DNA of 64,000 bases from contig NZ_FZOQ01000017.1 of the NCBI RefSeq assembly GCF_900188175.1, forward strand, positions 1 to 64,000. The letters run 5' to 3'. Positions within the stretch are counted from its first letter, which is position 1; each line of letters starts with the position of its first letter. Both the position numbers and the translations under genes were made by a program. Shown in pieces: positions 52,450 through 60,834 of this stretch. The stretch comes from Pontibacter ummariensis (GTDB lineage Bacteria; Bacteroidota; Bacteroidia; Cytophagales; Hymenobacteraceae). A model generated the notes under the pieces. It was given only the letters and a program-made list of their open reading frames with translations. It ran no database searches and had not been told where the DNA came from.

Positions 52450-54696
52450 ATGTTTTCTCTAAATAAGAGAAGTAACTCCCAGTTGTTTACAACAGTACTG
52501 CGCATGTTGAAAGGAGTTCTTATACTGTTCCTCCTCACCCTTGCCAGTCCACTTTTAGCGCAGGGGCAGGCCAGTTACTGGTATTTCGGAGAAAAGGCGG
52601 GGCTAAACTTCGGGACGGGCTCTCCAAGCACCCTTGACTTTGTTCCTCCACTTAAGACCTCCTACCACGACATCACCTCTTCCGCCTCGGACGTTGAGGG
52701 GAATCTTCTGTTTGCCACGGACGGCGACAAGGTGTACAACAGAAGCGGGGAGATTATGGAGAACGGAGACCTCTATCCTAATGGAGGCGCTACTTATAAC
52801 ACGGTTGTAGTCCCTAAGCCAGGACACAGGGGCATCTACTACATAGTGACGGTTACACAGATGGGGCCACCGATTTTTCTTCACTACGCCGAGGTCGACA
52901 TGAATGGGGGGGCAGGCTCAGGGAGAGTAGTCAGCAGGCAAGGCGAACTTATGCGCAGTGCCGCCTTCCGGGTAGCAGCCGTCAGGCACTGCAACGGGGA
53001 GGATTATTGGATTATGGGCCAGGAGGCTAACACGAACAGGTTCTACGCATTTCTGGTAACAGAGCAGGGTATCTGCAGCAAGCCAGTTGTTTCCAGAGCA
53101 GGCCAAGCCCAAGCCCTTCAATATTACGGGGACATGAAGTTCTCCCCTGACGGGACAAGGCTGGTATCCGTGGCTAAGGACCAGGACTCACAGCTGTTCT
53201 GGTTTAACCAGAGAACAGGGCAGGTGACCTTTCAGCAGCGCATACCTAAGGACCTGTTCGGCAGCGCGGAGAACTATACCAGTGACTATCACAGCGCCAG
53301 CTTCTCGCCCGACAGTAAAAGCCTGTATGTTAGCAGCGGCTTCTGGAGGGCCCTGGACGGCAGGTGCGCCAAGCTCGTGCAGTATGACCTGGAGGCAACA
53401 GACATCATCAAGTCCCACCACGTAATTTACGACAACTCAAAGGACGGGAGCGACAGGGGGCCGAATTCCGAGTGTCGCTCGGAGGGCGTGGGGGACATAC
53501 AAATAGGACCTGATGGGAAGCTGTACATCTCTAATCACGGCAGAAAGTACCTGCACGTGATAACCAACCCGAACGAGAAAAGGCAGCGCCTTGACTTCCA
53601 GTTAAACGGGGCGGACGTTGGGAGCGGGGTAAGCAGCTGGAGGCTACCAAACTTTGTGGAGAGCCTCTTCAGAGGGCTGGGCACAGAGACGTCCTGCCCG
53701 CAAAGTAGCGGAGAGGTGTCCTTTGTCTATGAGAACACGTGCTTCTCACAAAACACGTCCTTTCAGGCGGATTTGAAGGACAACGGGCCGTACAGCGTCT
53801 CTTGGGATTTCGGAGACCCTAAAAGCGCGGGCAACACCAGCATCGAGCTGAACCCCCTGCACGTGTACAGCGCGCCTGGCACATATGAAGTTTCTCTCAC
53901 CCTCTTCTCGCTGAAAGACTGCAGGCCGGTGAAAACTGTCACAAGGACGGTAACCATACTCCCTGCCACACCCGTTGACCTGGGGCCTGACAGGGTGCTG
54001 TGCGGGAACGAGGAAATAGTCCTTGACGCCACTAGCCCAGCAGCGCTGAGTTACAGATGGAGCGACGGCTCCACCGGGGCAACGCTCAAGGTTAGGGAGC
54101 CAGGGAAGTACTGGGTGGAGGTCGACCAGGGGGGGTGTAAGCTAAGAGACGAGGTGCGTTTGGGCAAGGCAGAGGAAATAACCGCCTCCATCGGGCGTGA
54201 CACAGTCCTGTGTGTGGGCCAGCGCCTTACCTTGGACGCCACAAGCCCTGGAGCAAGCTATGAGTGGAGCAACGGTAACAGGGACCCGAAGCTGGAAGTC
54301 TATGCCTCGGGCGTATATGAGGTGACAATTCGCAACGCCTGCTTTGAGAGCAAGCAGTCAGTGAGGGTCACTGTCCTTGACTGTGAAGACCTGACTCATG
54401 GCTACGTCCGCTGCAGAGAGGTTAATGAAAGTTCTGTGCCCAACATCTTCACCCCGAACAATGACGGCAAGAACGACAGTTTCGGCCTGCAGGGGGCAGC
54501 CGAGATGAAAGGTTATGCACTGCAGGTCTTTGACAGGTGGGGAAAGAGAGTGTTCAGAAGCAGCGAGAGCGTGTTGGACTGGAACGGGGAAGGCGCGCCA
54601 GGCGGAGTGTACTTCTATGTGATACGGTTCGACTGCGGAGAGGAGAGAAAGGTCGTTAGTAGAGTGGTAAAGGGAAGCCTAACACTTATGAGGTAG
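52450..54696 (+). CDS. Secreted PKD-domain protein with type B (CHU_C/gliding-type) T9SS sorting domain
   Basis: This 748-residue protein has a signal peptide (RMLKGVLILFLLTLASPLLAQ; an alternative start is 52504). The N-terminal propeller-like region begins SYWYFGEKAGLNFGTG (about 40-410). A PKD domain lies at about 430-510 (YSVSWDFGDPKSAGN), followed by two immunoglobulin-like repeats (LDATSPAALSYRWSDGSTGA; LDATSPGASYEWSNG). A gliding-motility-type C-terminal domain closes the protein (VPNIFTPNNDGKNDSFGLQG ... DRWGKRVF). It is exported by type IX secretion and likely attached to the surface. It is related in its N-terminal half to the protein at 39309 but carries a different sorting signal. 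Its DNA is distinctly GC-richer than the flanks. Confidence 0.87.
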   Translation: MFSLNKRSNSQLFTTVLRMLKGVLILFLLTLASPLLAQGQASYWYFGEKAGLNFGTGSPSTLDFVPPLKTSYHDITSSASDVEGNLLFATDGDKVYNRSGEIMENGDLYPNGGATYNTVVVPKPGHRGIYYIVTVTQMGPPIFLHYAEVDMNGGAGSGRVVSRQGELMRSAAFRVAAVRHCNGEDYWIMGQEANTNRFYAFLVTEQGICSKPVVSRAGQAQALQYYGDMKFSPDGTRLVSVAKDQDSQLFWFNQRTGQVTFQQRIPKDLFGSAENYTSDYHSASFSPDSKSLYVSSGFWRALDGRCAKLVQYDLEATDIIKSHHVIYDNSKDGSDRGPNSECRSEGVGDIQIGPDGKLYISNHGRKYLHVITNPNEKRQRLDFQLNGADVGSGVSSWRLPNFVESLFRGLGTETSCPQSSGEVSFVYENTCFSQNTSFQADLKDNGPYSVSWDFGDPKSAGNTSIELNPLHVYSAPGTYEVSLTLFSLKDCRPVKTVTRTVTILPATPVDLGPDRVLCGNEEIVLDATSPAALSYRWSDGSTGATLKVREPGKYWVEVDQGGCKLRDEVRLGKAEEITASIGRDTVLCVGQRLTLDATSPGASYEWSNGNRDPKLEVYASGVYEVTIRNACFESKQSVRVTVLDCEDLTHGYVRCREVNESSVPNIFTPNNDGKNDSFGLQGAAEMKGYALQVFDRWGKRVFRSSESVLDWNGEGAPGGVYFYVIRFDCGEERKVVSRVVKGSLTLMR

Positions 54697-54886
54697 GCTG
54701 TTTGATACTATACGTCAATGAAGTACAGCATCTAAAGAGAAAAAACTAAAAGCCTTTTACTAATAGTAGGGCTATGTTTTATATACTGTTTATTAGATAG
54801 AGCCTAATAAAGGTTGATTAACATTTGTAATATATATGAATATTTGGTAATTAGTATGTGAATTTAGCTGCCTTCATATACTAATC

Positions 54887-55717
54887 ATGAAAACAACATA
54901 TCTGTTCCCCTTCGCGCTTTGCCTCTTCCTGCTCTCCTGCGGTAAGGAGATTGAGCATAAGACATGTGTCCTGCAGAGTTCAGTTGAGACCATCACTGGC
55001 GGAGACCAGAATGAGGTTTCTGGGCAGTACAGCTCCACTTACATCTTTGACAGTGACAACAAACTGACGCAAATAAGAGAAGAGGTTGTAGGGGAAGGAG
55101 CCTCTGCAGGGACCCTCATCACGACCACCTACAGCTATGACAGCGAGGGCAGGATAGCGGAGGCAACAACCTCCTCCACCAATCACTCGCAGCCCTCAAC
55201 CAAGACCTTCTTGTACAACAGCTTAGGACAGGTAATTGAAAGGAGGATTACCATAATGACAGACGGTACTGAAACGGAGGTAAGCAGAACGGAGTACGAG
55301 TATGCTGCCCCCCAGGAGCTAAAGTCCTCCAGGCTCTTTCTAAGCGGAGAGCTATTCGAGACCCATGAGTACACGTACACTGACGGCCTGATGACAGGAG
55401 TCAGGGTGACCTACGGCCCTACCCAGAACAGCGAGCAGCTGAAGCCCTACCAAATAGAGATAAGCTATGACAACAAGAGGTATCCCTATGCAGCCTTGCC
55501 CGCCCTGCTGGCCACCAGGCTCGACTTCGGCTTTCCCCACCAGCACAACATCGTCGGCATGAAGGCAAACTATGATGACGGCTCCGTTAAGTCTTTCCAC
55601 ACTTACTCGGTTGCCTTCACCTACTCCCCAGAAGGCTACCCCGTCTCCTCTAACCAAAGCTACCCGAGAAACAACTATGTCGAGCGCAACTACAGCTATA
55701 CTTACGCTTGTGAGTAA
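54887..55717 (+). CDS. Lipoprotein with YD-like/DUF4595-like repeats
   Basis: This 276-residue protein has a lipoprotein signal (FALCLFLLSCGKEIEHK; cysteine at about residue 18). Repeated hairpin units follow, such as TTTYSYDSEGRIAEATT and TKTFLYNSLGQVIERR, resembling short RHS/YD-like repeats of surface lipoproteins. It is not a toxin: there is no core or tip. It shares the GC-rich composition of the preceding gene. Confidence 0.75.
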   Translation: MKTTYLFPFALCLFLLSCGKEIEHKTCVLQSSVETITGGDQNEVSGQYSSTYIFDSDNKLTQIREEVVGEGASAGTLITTTYSYDSEGRIAEATTSSTNHSQPSTKTFLYNSLGQVIERRITIMTDGTETEVSRTEYEYAAPQELKSSRLFLSGELFETHEYTYTDGLMTGVRVTYGPTQNSEQLKPYQIEISYDNKRYPYAALPALLATRLDFGFPHQHNIVGMKANYDDGSVKSFHTYSVAFTYSPEGYPVSSNQSYPRNNYVERNYSYTYACE

Positions 55718-56032
55718 AGATAGGTGCTGAAGCACCGTTTTGTATTTTATTATATTAAAATGGGGTTTGTAAGCATTTTGCACTTGTAAAAGCTCATGCA
55801 ATGAAAACAGACAATCATACAAGCTAATTACAGTAAAAGCTTCTAAAGTATTGCGAAGATGATGAGTATGCCCTGTTACACTGAAGAAATAATATCAAGT
55901 TAATAATTACCTGTAGCCTCTAGAAAATTATTTAGTTAACATTCTAACAGTTAGGATAAGGACGCTTTTTAAGTTTTGAATGATTATAAAAGTTTATGAG
56001 TCAATATATGTTTAACTTTTTATTTATCTCTT
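55718..56032. other. AT-rich non-coding stretch
   Basis: This 315-base gap lies between two plus-strand genes. No hairpin or gene is supported. Confidence 0.45.
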
Positions 56033-57328
56033 ATGAAGATCAACTTACTTCTGACTTGTTGTCTGTTATGCCTCTGCTTAACTTCTTACGGGCAGTATCT
56101 CGGGCCAAATCTTGTAAATAACCCAGGTTTTGAGGAAAAAAGAGACCCTGGTTTTTGCCCTGTTTGGGCTACTGCTTCAATGAATCCTTATCCTGCCGCG
56201 GAATGGTTGTCAATTGAGTCATCAGACTACTACCATACTTGTGCTTCTGACTCTGTGGTGGATCCAGATGTTAACTTCCAGGGAGTAAGATCTGGAGGCA
56301 ATGCTTACAGTGGTTTTGTAGCCATTAATAAATCTCATATTGATAAAAGTGAATATCTCTATCAAAGCCTTTCTACGCCTTTACGTAAAGGAGTACCTCA
56401 TTATATTGAGTTTTGGGTAAGCTTGAAGGACGACAACGCACTTGCAGTTAGTACACTAGGTATGTACTTGACAAGTGACTTAACAGAGATAACAAATAAA
56501 ACACCCTTAGAGAGAGCTGCCTTACCTGATCAGATAAAGACCACAGACGTTTTTTATGACAATAAAACCGGTTGGACCAAAATCAGCGGATATTTTACTC
56601 CCCCAACGGAAGATATAAAATATTTTGCTATAGGAAATTTTGACGAAACACTATCTGCGGAATCCAAACATGTTAAAAACGTGCCTGGTGGAGCTACAAG
56701 TGGGGAAAGCTCAGTATTATCATACTATATTGTAGATGACATTGTTATACAGGAAGATTGTACCCCTCCTAATCCACCATATATACAGGGCCCTACTGTT
56801 GTCTGCGATGGAGGGTATTGGGAAGTTACACCACCAGTTAATGGCACAGTAAGTTGGGATTTTGACAAAAATGCATTTTATTTGGTGCGTGGAGGGCTAA
56901 ATACAAACTCCATCACGCTTCAGTTTAGGTCTGATTTTAGCGGCACTACTGGCTGGTTGAGTGTGAAAGCCTGTAGCTACTGTGGTAACTGTTCCTATAC
57001 TAACACTATAGGCATCAGCAGGTCCTCTTCTGCCTGTTATGGAGGCTACAGCTACTCTTACTATCCTAACCCTGTTAGTGATGAGTTGGTTGTTAGTAGT
57101 GAACCTGTTGATGACGCAGGGGGAGGAACGGATGCCTTAGCAACAATGGGCGTAGAGGAATATGAGGTAAGGCTACTAAGTAACAAAGGGAAAGTGCTTA
57201 TGTCAGGTAAAAACAGAAAAGGCGAGAAGGTGGTGTTGAAGGTAAAGAATGTTCCTAGTGGCACATATCCCCTGCACATTTTAGTGGGTGAAGAGGTTTT
57301 TAAGCAACAAGTGGTAGTACAGCATTAA
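56033..57328 (+). CDS. Secreted protein with type A T9SS sorting domain
   Basis: This 431-residue protein has a signal peptide (INLLLTCCLLCLCLTSYG). The N-terminal carbohydrate-binding-like beta domain begins NLVNNPGFEEKRDPGF (about 25-240), followed by an Ig/PKD-like segment (about 250-330) with a cysteine cluster (ACSYCGNCSY). The C-terminal T9SS domain begins SYYPNPVSDELVVSSE. It is probably a surface or released adhesin or binding protein. A 24-bp perfect terminator follows. Confidence 0.82.
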   Translation: MKINLLLTCCLLCLCLTSYGQYLGPNLVNNPGFEEKRDPGFCPVWATASMNPYPAAEWLSIESSDYYHTCASDSVVDPDVNFQGVRSGGNAYSGFVAINKSHIDKSEYLYQSLSTPLRKGVPHYIEFWVSLKDDNALAVSTLGMYLTSDLTEITNKTPLERAALPDQIKTTDVFYDNKTGWTKISGYFTPPTEDIKYFAIGNFDETLSAESKHVKNVPGGATSGESSVLSYYIVDDIVIQEDCTPPNPPYIQGPTVVCDGGYWEVTPPVNGTVSWDFDKNAFYLVRGGLNTNSITLQFRSDFSGTTGWLSVKACSYCGNCSYTNTIGISRSSSACYGGYSYSYYPNPVSDELVVSSEPVDDAGGGTDALATMGVEEYEVRLLSNKGKVLMSGKNRKGEKVVLKVKNVPSGTYPLHILVGEEVFKQQVVVQH

Positions 57329-57340
57329 ATTAATTCCAGA

Positions 57341-57393
57341 GGTCGTTAAAACAAGAGGGGCATTGATGCAATGCCCCTCTTGTTTTAACGACC
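57341..57393 (+). terminator. 24-bp perfect-stem terminator
   Basis: Positions 57341-57364 are the exact complement of 57370-57393, with loop GATGC and a TTTT run, 12 bases after the stop at 57328. Confidence 0.9.
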
Positions 57394-57586
57394 TTTTCCG
57401 TAAGAGAAAGTCCAGCTTCAAGTCGAAACCTTTTTGAATCTGCCTCAGGCATAGACTTAAGAGCAGTTTTACAAGCCCAAATAGCCGGATGTGTTATGTC
57501 TTCTAAACATTTTGCTCACGTCAAGGCTAAAGGCGTGAAGTTATGGACTTAAATAACAGGACTTACACCTGCCAGATCCTCCGCTG

Positions 57587-58804
57587 CTACTTTTCCTGAG
57601 ACCGGTTCCGAAGTAACCTCATGTCCTGGCTGAGCTTCATGTCGAGCACCTTCGCGTAGTGCTGCGTGGTCTTGATACTGGTATGGCCGAGCATCTTCGA
57701 GACGCTCTCCATGGGCACGCCGTTGAGCAGGGTGACGGTGGTGGCGAAGGTGTGGCGGGCGGTGTGGAAGGTCACCGGCTTCACAATGCCGCACACGTCG
57801 GCTATCTCCTTGAGGTAGGCGTTCATCTTCTGGTTGCTCAACACCGGCAACAGCTGGTCCTTGTAGAGGCACTGCGGGTGCTCTTTGTACCTATCCAGTA
57901 TGGCAAGGGCGGCGGGCAGGAGGGGGATGCGGGAGGGAGTGTCGGTCTTCTGCCTGCGCTTGAAGACCCACCGCTCCCCGTCCACGCCCTTCCTCACGTC
58001 TGACCTTCTGAGCTGCTGGACGTCCACGTAGGCGAGGCCCGTGTAGCAGCTGAAAAGGAAGACGTCCCTTACCTGGCTTAGCCTTTCTACAGGGAACTCC
58101 TTTGCCGCTATTCTCTCCAGCTCCTCCTCCGAGAGGAACACCCTTTCCACCTGCTTGGCCTTCCCCTTGTAGTGGAGGAAGGGGTCCTTGTCTATCCAGC
58201 CGTGGGCCAGGCAGGCGTTGAGCACCTTCTTCAGGTGCTTGATGTACTTGGCCACGGAGTTAGCCGAGCACCTGCACTGGCTGCGGAGGTAGAAATCGTA
58301 GTCGGAGACGAAGGAGAAGTCCACTTTCCTTAGCTCTACGTCCCGCCTGCCGTGCCGCCATTCTAAAAACTCCCTCAGGTGCCTCAGGGACGTCTTGTAG
58401 CCCTTGAGGGTGTTGGGGGCGAACTCCACGCCCACCAGGGCCTCCATCCTGCGGTTGTGCTCCTCCACCTCCCTTAGAAGCGTCCTCGTTTCCTCCTCCT
58501 TGCCCAGGAACCGGAGCTTGACGCCCTCGGCGGTGATGCTTTCCCCTTCCTCCAGCAGTTGGCGGTGGGCCTCGTAGGCCTTCGCCTGCAGGGTCTCCAG
58601 GTAAGCGTTCAGGGAAACAACGGTTTCTTTTGTGCCCGAGGCCCGGCCAGAGGAGGAGTTCCACTTCTTCGGCTCGCACTCCCTGCCGGTGCTGATCTCG
58701 GCCCTTTTCCCGTCAATGGTGATGCGGAGGTAGATGGGCACAGGGCCGGAGGAGTAGCTCTTGGGCTTTTTGAGGTAGAAGAGGACTCTGATGCGCTTTG
58801 TCAT
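57587..58804 (-). CDS. Tyrosine recombinase/integrase of Bacteroidetes type
   Basis: This 405-residue protein is taken from the ATG at 58804 (MTKRIRVLFYLKKPK); the frame extends to 58888, but the added residues do not look like part of the family. It has an arm-type DNA-binding domain (about 1-85), a SAM-like core-binding domain (about 120-210) and a catalytic domain with FHTARHTFAT (HxxRH), MLGHTS and the nucleophile tyrosine in TTQHYAKV. The first catalytic arginine position reads CYTGLAYVD, a substitution known in Bacteroidetes integrases. It lies about 250 bases from the 3' end of tRNA-Arg, so it probably drives integration of the island to its left. Confidence 0.92.
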   Translation of the reverse strand: MTKRIRVLFYLKKPKSYSSGPVPIYLRITIDGKRAEISTGRECEPKKWNSSSGRASGTKETVVSLNAYLETLQAKAYEAHRQLLEEGESITAEGVKLRFLGKEEETRTLLREVEEHNRRMEALVGVEFAPNTLKGYKTSLRHLREFLEWRHGRRDVELRKVDFSFVSDYDFYLRSQCRCSANSVAKYIKHLKKVLNACLAHGWIDKDPFLHYKGKAKQVERVFLSEEELERIAAKEFPVERLSQVRDVFLFSCYTGLAYVDVQQLRRSDVRKGVDGERWVFKRRQKTDTPSRIPLLPAALAILDRYKEHPQCLYKDQLLPVLSNQKMNAYLKEIADVCGIVKPVTFHTARHTFATTVTLLNGVPMESVSKMLGHTSIKTTQHYAKVLDMKLSQDMRLLRNRSQEK

Positions 58805-58901
58805 GGCTTTAGCTGCTTTAAAGGTGAAACAAGATAGCCTTGCAGCAGGACCGAGACAAGATGTACAGGCTTTGTACTGCTTGTGCACCAGTAGGTTAAG
58901 G

Positions 58902-58949
58902 GCGATTCGGTGAGTAAATAAAGTTGCTTGAAAAGACTCACCGAATCGC
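58902..58949. repeat. 14-bp inverted repeat between integrase and tRNA
   Basis: GCGATTCGGTGAGT (58902-58915) is the exact complement of 58936-58949. It lies upstream of the integrase start and may be an arm-type recombinase site, an operator or a structured leader. Confidence 0.55.
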
Positions 58950-58999
58950 TCCCCTTTATTTCGGGAAAAGCTAAAAGATTCGAAAAGCCTCTAAAAGCA

Positions 59000-59032
59000 A
59001 AAAGCCTGCAAACGGTGAGTTTGCAGGCTTTT
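59000..59032 (-). terminator. Terminator of tRNA-Arg
   Basis: AAAGCCTGCAAAC pairs with GTTTGCAGGCTTT around a 5-base loop, 24 bases past the tRNA 3' end. The A run to its left gives a U run on the minus strand. Confidence 0.75.
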
Positions 59033-59055
59033 CGCTGAATTTAGTATTGAAGTCG

Positions 59056-59127
59056 TGGCCTTGCCAGGAATCGAACCTGGATCTAGAGTTTAGGAAACTC
59101 CTATTCTATCCATTGAACTACAAGGCC
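59056..59127 (-). tRNA. tRNA-Arg (anticodon CCU)
   Basis: Read on the minus strand, the gene has a 7-bp acceptor stem GGCCTTG/CAAGGCC with discriminator A. The anticodon arm GGAGT-TTCCTAA-ACTCT places CCT at positions 34-36, and the T arm has GGTTCGATTCC. No CCA is encoded at the end. The 3' end faces the integrase gene, the usual layout for an integration site. Confidence 0.95.
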
Positions 59128-59205
59128 TGGGGAATGCTGGCGCAAATGTACGGGAATTCCGTCCATGAAACAAGAAACCGGTACTTGTCCTGCCTTTATC
59201 ATGGT

Positions 59206-60411
59206 TTAGTAAGACGCCACGGCAATACCGAAACCCACCACGGTAAGTACAAGCCCTACCATGAAGATGGTGTAGGAGATACGCAGGATCTTGTACTTGC
59301 GGCTCAACACTTCGCCCAGGTAGTAAATGTCTGTGATCATGTTGTTGTAGAGCGACTTTTTGTCGCGCATGATCTCCTGCATGCCTGCCTGGAAGTCTTC
59401 GAGGGGAAGCTTGGTGAAATTCCCGAAAAAGAGCAGGTTCACGTTGCGGGAAGTAATCTTTGTCCTGTTCTTGTTTTTCTTTTTGAAGGAGAAGCTTGTT
59501 ATCTCTGGCTGGGCTGAGATAATGGCGAACACGACTGAGCCCAAGGTCGTGAGCAACAGCATGCCGATGGGAACGATTAGCGTCCGGTGCTGGGTAAACT
59601 CCACCCCGATCACGGAAGACTTGGCACTCAGGTAAGTGATGACAACGGACATGATGATGGCGTTCAGGCTGATCATCATGTTGGCTTTGTTATCGGCAAT
59701 GGCGCTCAGGTCGAGGTGGGTGCGGTACGTGTTACGGAACATGGTCTCGATGCCCCGTTTGGGTTGTGCCAGGGTCTCCCGCTTTTTCTTGTCCGACTTC
59801 TTTTTCTTCTTCAGGGCTTTGTTCAGGCTTTCGCGCTGTTCCTGTATGTTCAGCCCCAGTTGCGCGGCGAACTTGTGCTGCGCCTGGCTCGTGCGGAAAG
59901 TGGTGGAGAGCAGGAAGTCCATTTGAAACTGGGCCCACTCACTGTCTGAAAAGAACTTGTCCAGAAAGATCTCCCACTCCACACGCAAAAGCTCAGCGGT
60001 GCCGGAGAAAGTCGGCTTACCGATATTAGAAAGGTCGGCATCCACCAGTATCTCTTGTAACAGGCCTACCGGCTCGATCTTATGCTTGGTGGCCATAATG
60101 CAGTCTGCAATCCGCTGAATGCGCTCAGCCGGGTAGCCCTGCTCCTGCAGCCAGTCCGTGGCAAAGCGTATGCTTTCCTCCTCGTGGCCCTCATAAGCTT
60201 CTACGTAGCCGGTGTCGTGGAACCAGCCTGCCAATACCAGGTCCTGTAGTTCATCCGCCTCCAGCCCGCTCATCTGCCCAAGCTCCTCCGCCACGGTTAC
60301 CGTCTCCAGGGTATGCCTATAGTTATGGTACACCAGCTTTTTCGAGAGCTTTTCCTTGAACAGTGTGAATACAAACTCACTGGCTTGCTTGATGATGTTT
60401 GGGTTCTCCAT
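59206..60411 (-). CDS. HD-domain protein fused to a PycTM (Pycsar effector-like) membrane domain
   Basis: This 401-residue protein has an N-terminal HD hydrolase domain: H33 (YRHTLETV), H65-D66 (AGWFHDTGY) and a later aspartate in LVDADLSNIG. After a lysine-rich linker (about 205-220), a C-terminal PycTM-like module (about 228-400) holds three hydrophobic segments (MMISLNAIIMSVVITYL; MLLLTTLGSVVFAIIS; FMVGLVLTVVGFGIAVA). PycTM domains are known as membrane effectors of Pycsar defence, but this HD-fused form stands next to a tRNA in core-like DNA with no cyclase nearby. It may hydrolyse a nucleotide signal that controls its own membrane domain. Confidence 0.85.
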   Translation of the reverse strand: MENPNIIKQASEFVFTLFKEKLSKKLVYHNYRHTLETVTVAEELGQMSGLEADELQDLVLAGWFHDTGYVEAYEGHEEESIRFATDWLQEQGYPAERIQRIADCIMATKHKIEPVGLLQEILVDADLSNIGKPTFSGTAELLRVEWEIFLDKFFSDSEWAQFQMDFLLSTTFRTSQAQHKFAAQLGLNIQEQRESLNKALKKKKKSDKKKRETLAQPKRGIETMFRNTYRTHLDLSAIADNKANMMISLNAIIMSVVITYLSAKSSVIGVEFTQHRTLIVPIGMLLLTTLGSVVFAIISAQPEITSFSFKKKNKNRTKITSRNVNLLFFGNFTKLPLEDFQAGMQEIMRDKKSLYNNMITDIYYLGEVLSRKYKILRISYTIFMVGLVLTVVGFGIAVASY

Positions 60412-60834
60412 AGTGCTTATGCTTCGGTGTCAGGCGAGCGAGCTGCGGAAGACAGGGCCTTGCCCGACAGAAGGGTCAGGGTGAGGTGTTTTGTAGGACA
60501 CTCGGTTATCTGCCGTTACGGTAAAAAGCCTCCTTTTGTTAGTGAAGCAGTCAATAACGAGGGCGGTTGGAGGTGCAAGGGCTGCCAATAACTAAACCTA
60601 AATTCTCTCGTTAATCAAACTCAGCCCAACCGTCTGCAAAAGCCTTCCTGTTTATTACGTAAGAGTGGGGCTTGGGGCCAGTCCGAGAAGGTTGCAGAGA
60701 GGTGCCTGTGTTATTTCAGTAGAAGTTAGATCGCCGAGACAGCACAGGCCGGCCTTGCTTACAACGTAAGCCTTTCCAACAGCGAGAGGCTGGAGGCACC
60801 GCGCAGGCGAGCTAATTTAGCGTATTCTATAACC
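60412..60834. other. Divergent intergenic region
   Basis: This 423-base gap lies between the HD-PycTM gene (minus) and the phosphoesterase gene (plus). No gene or repeat is supported. Confidence 0.5.
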
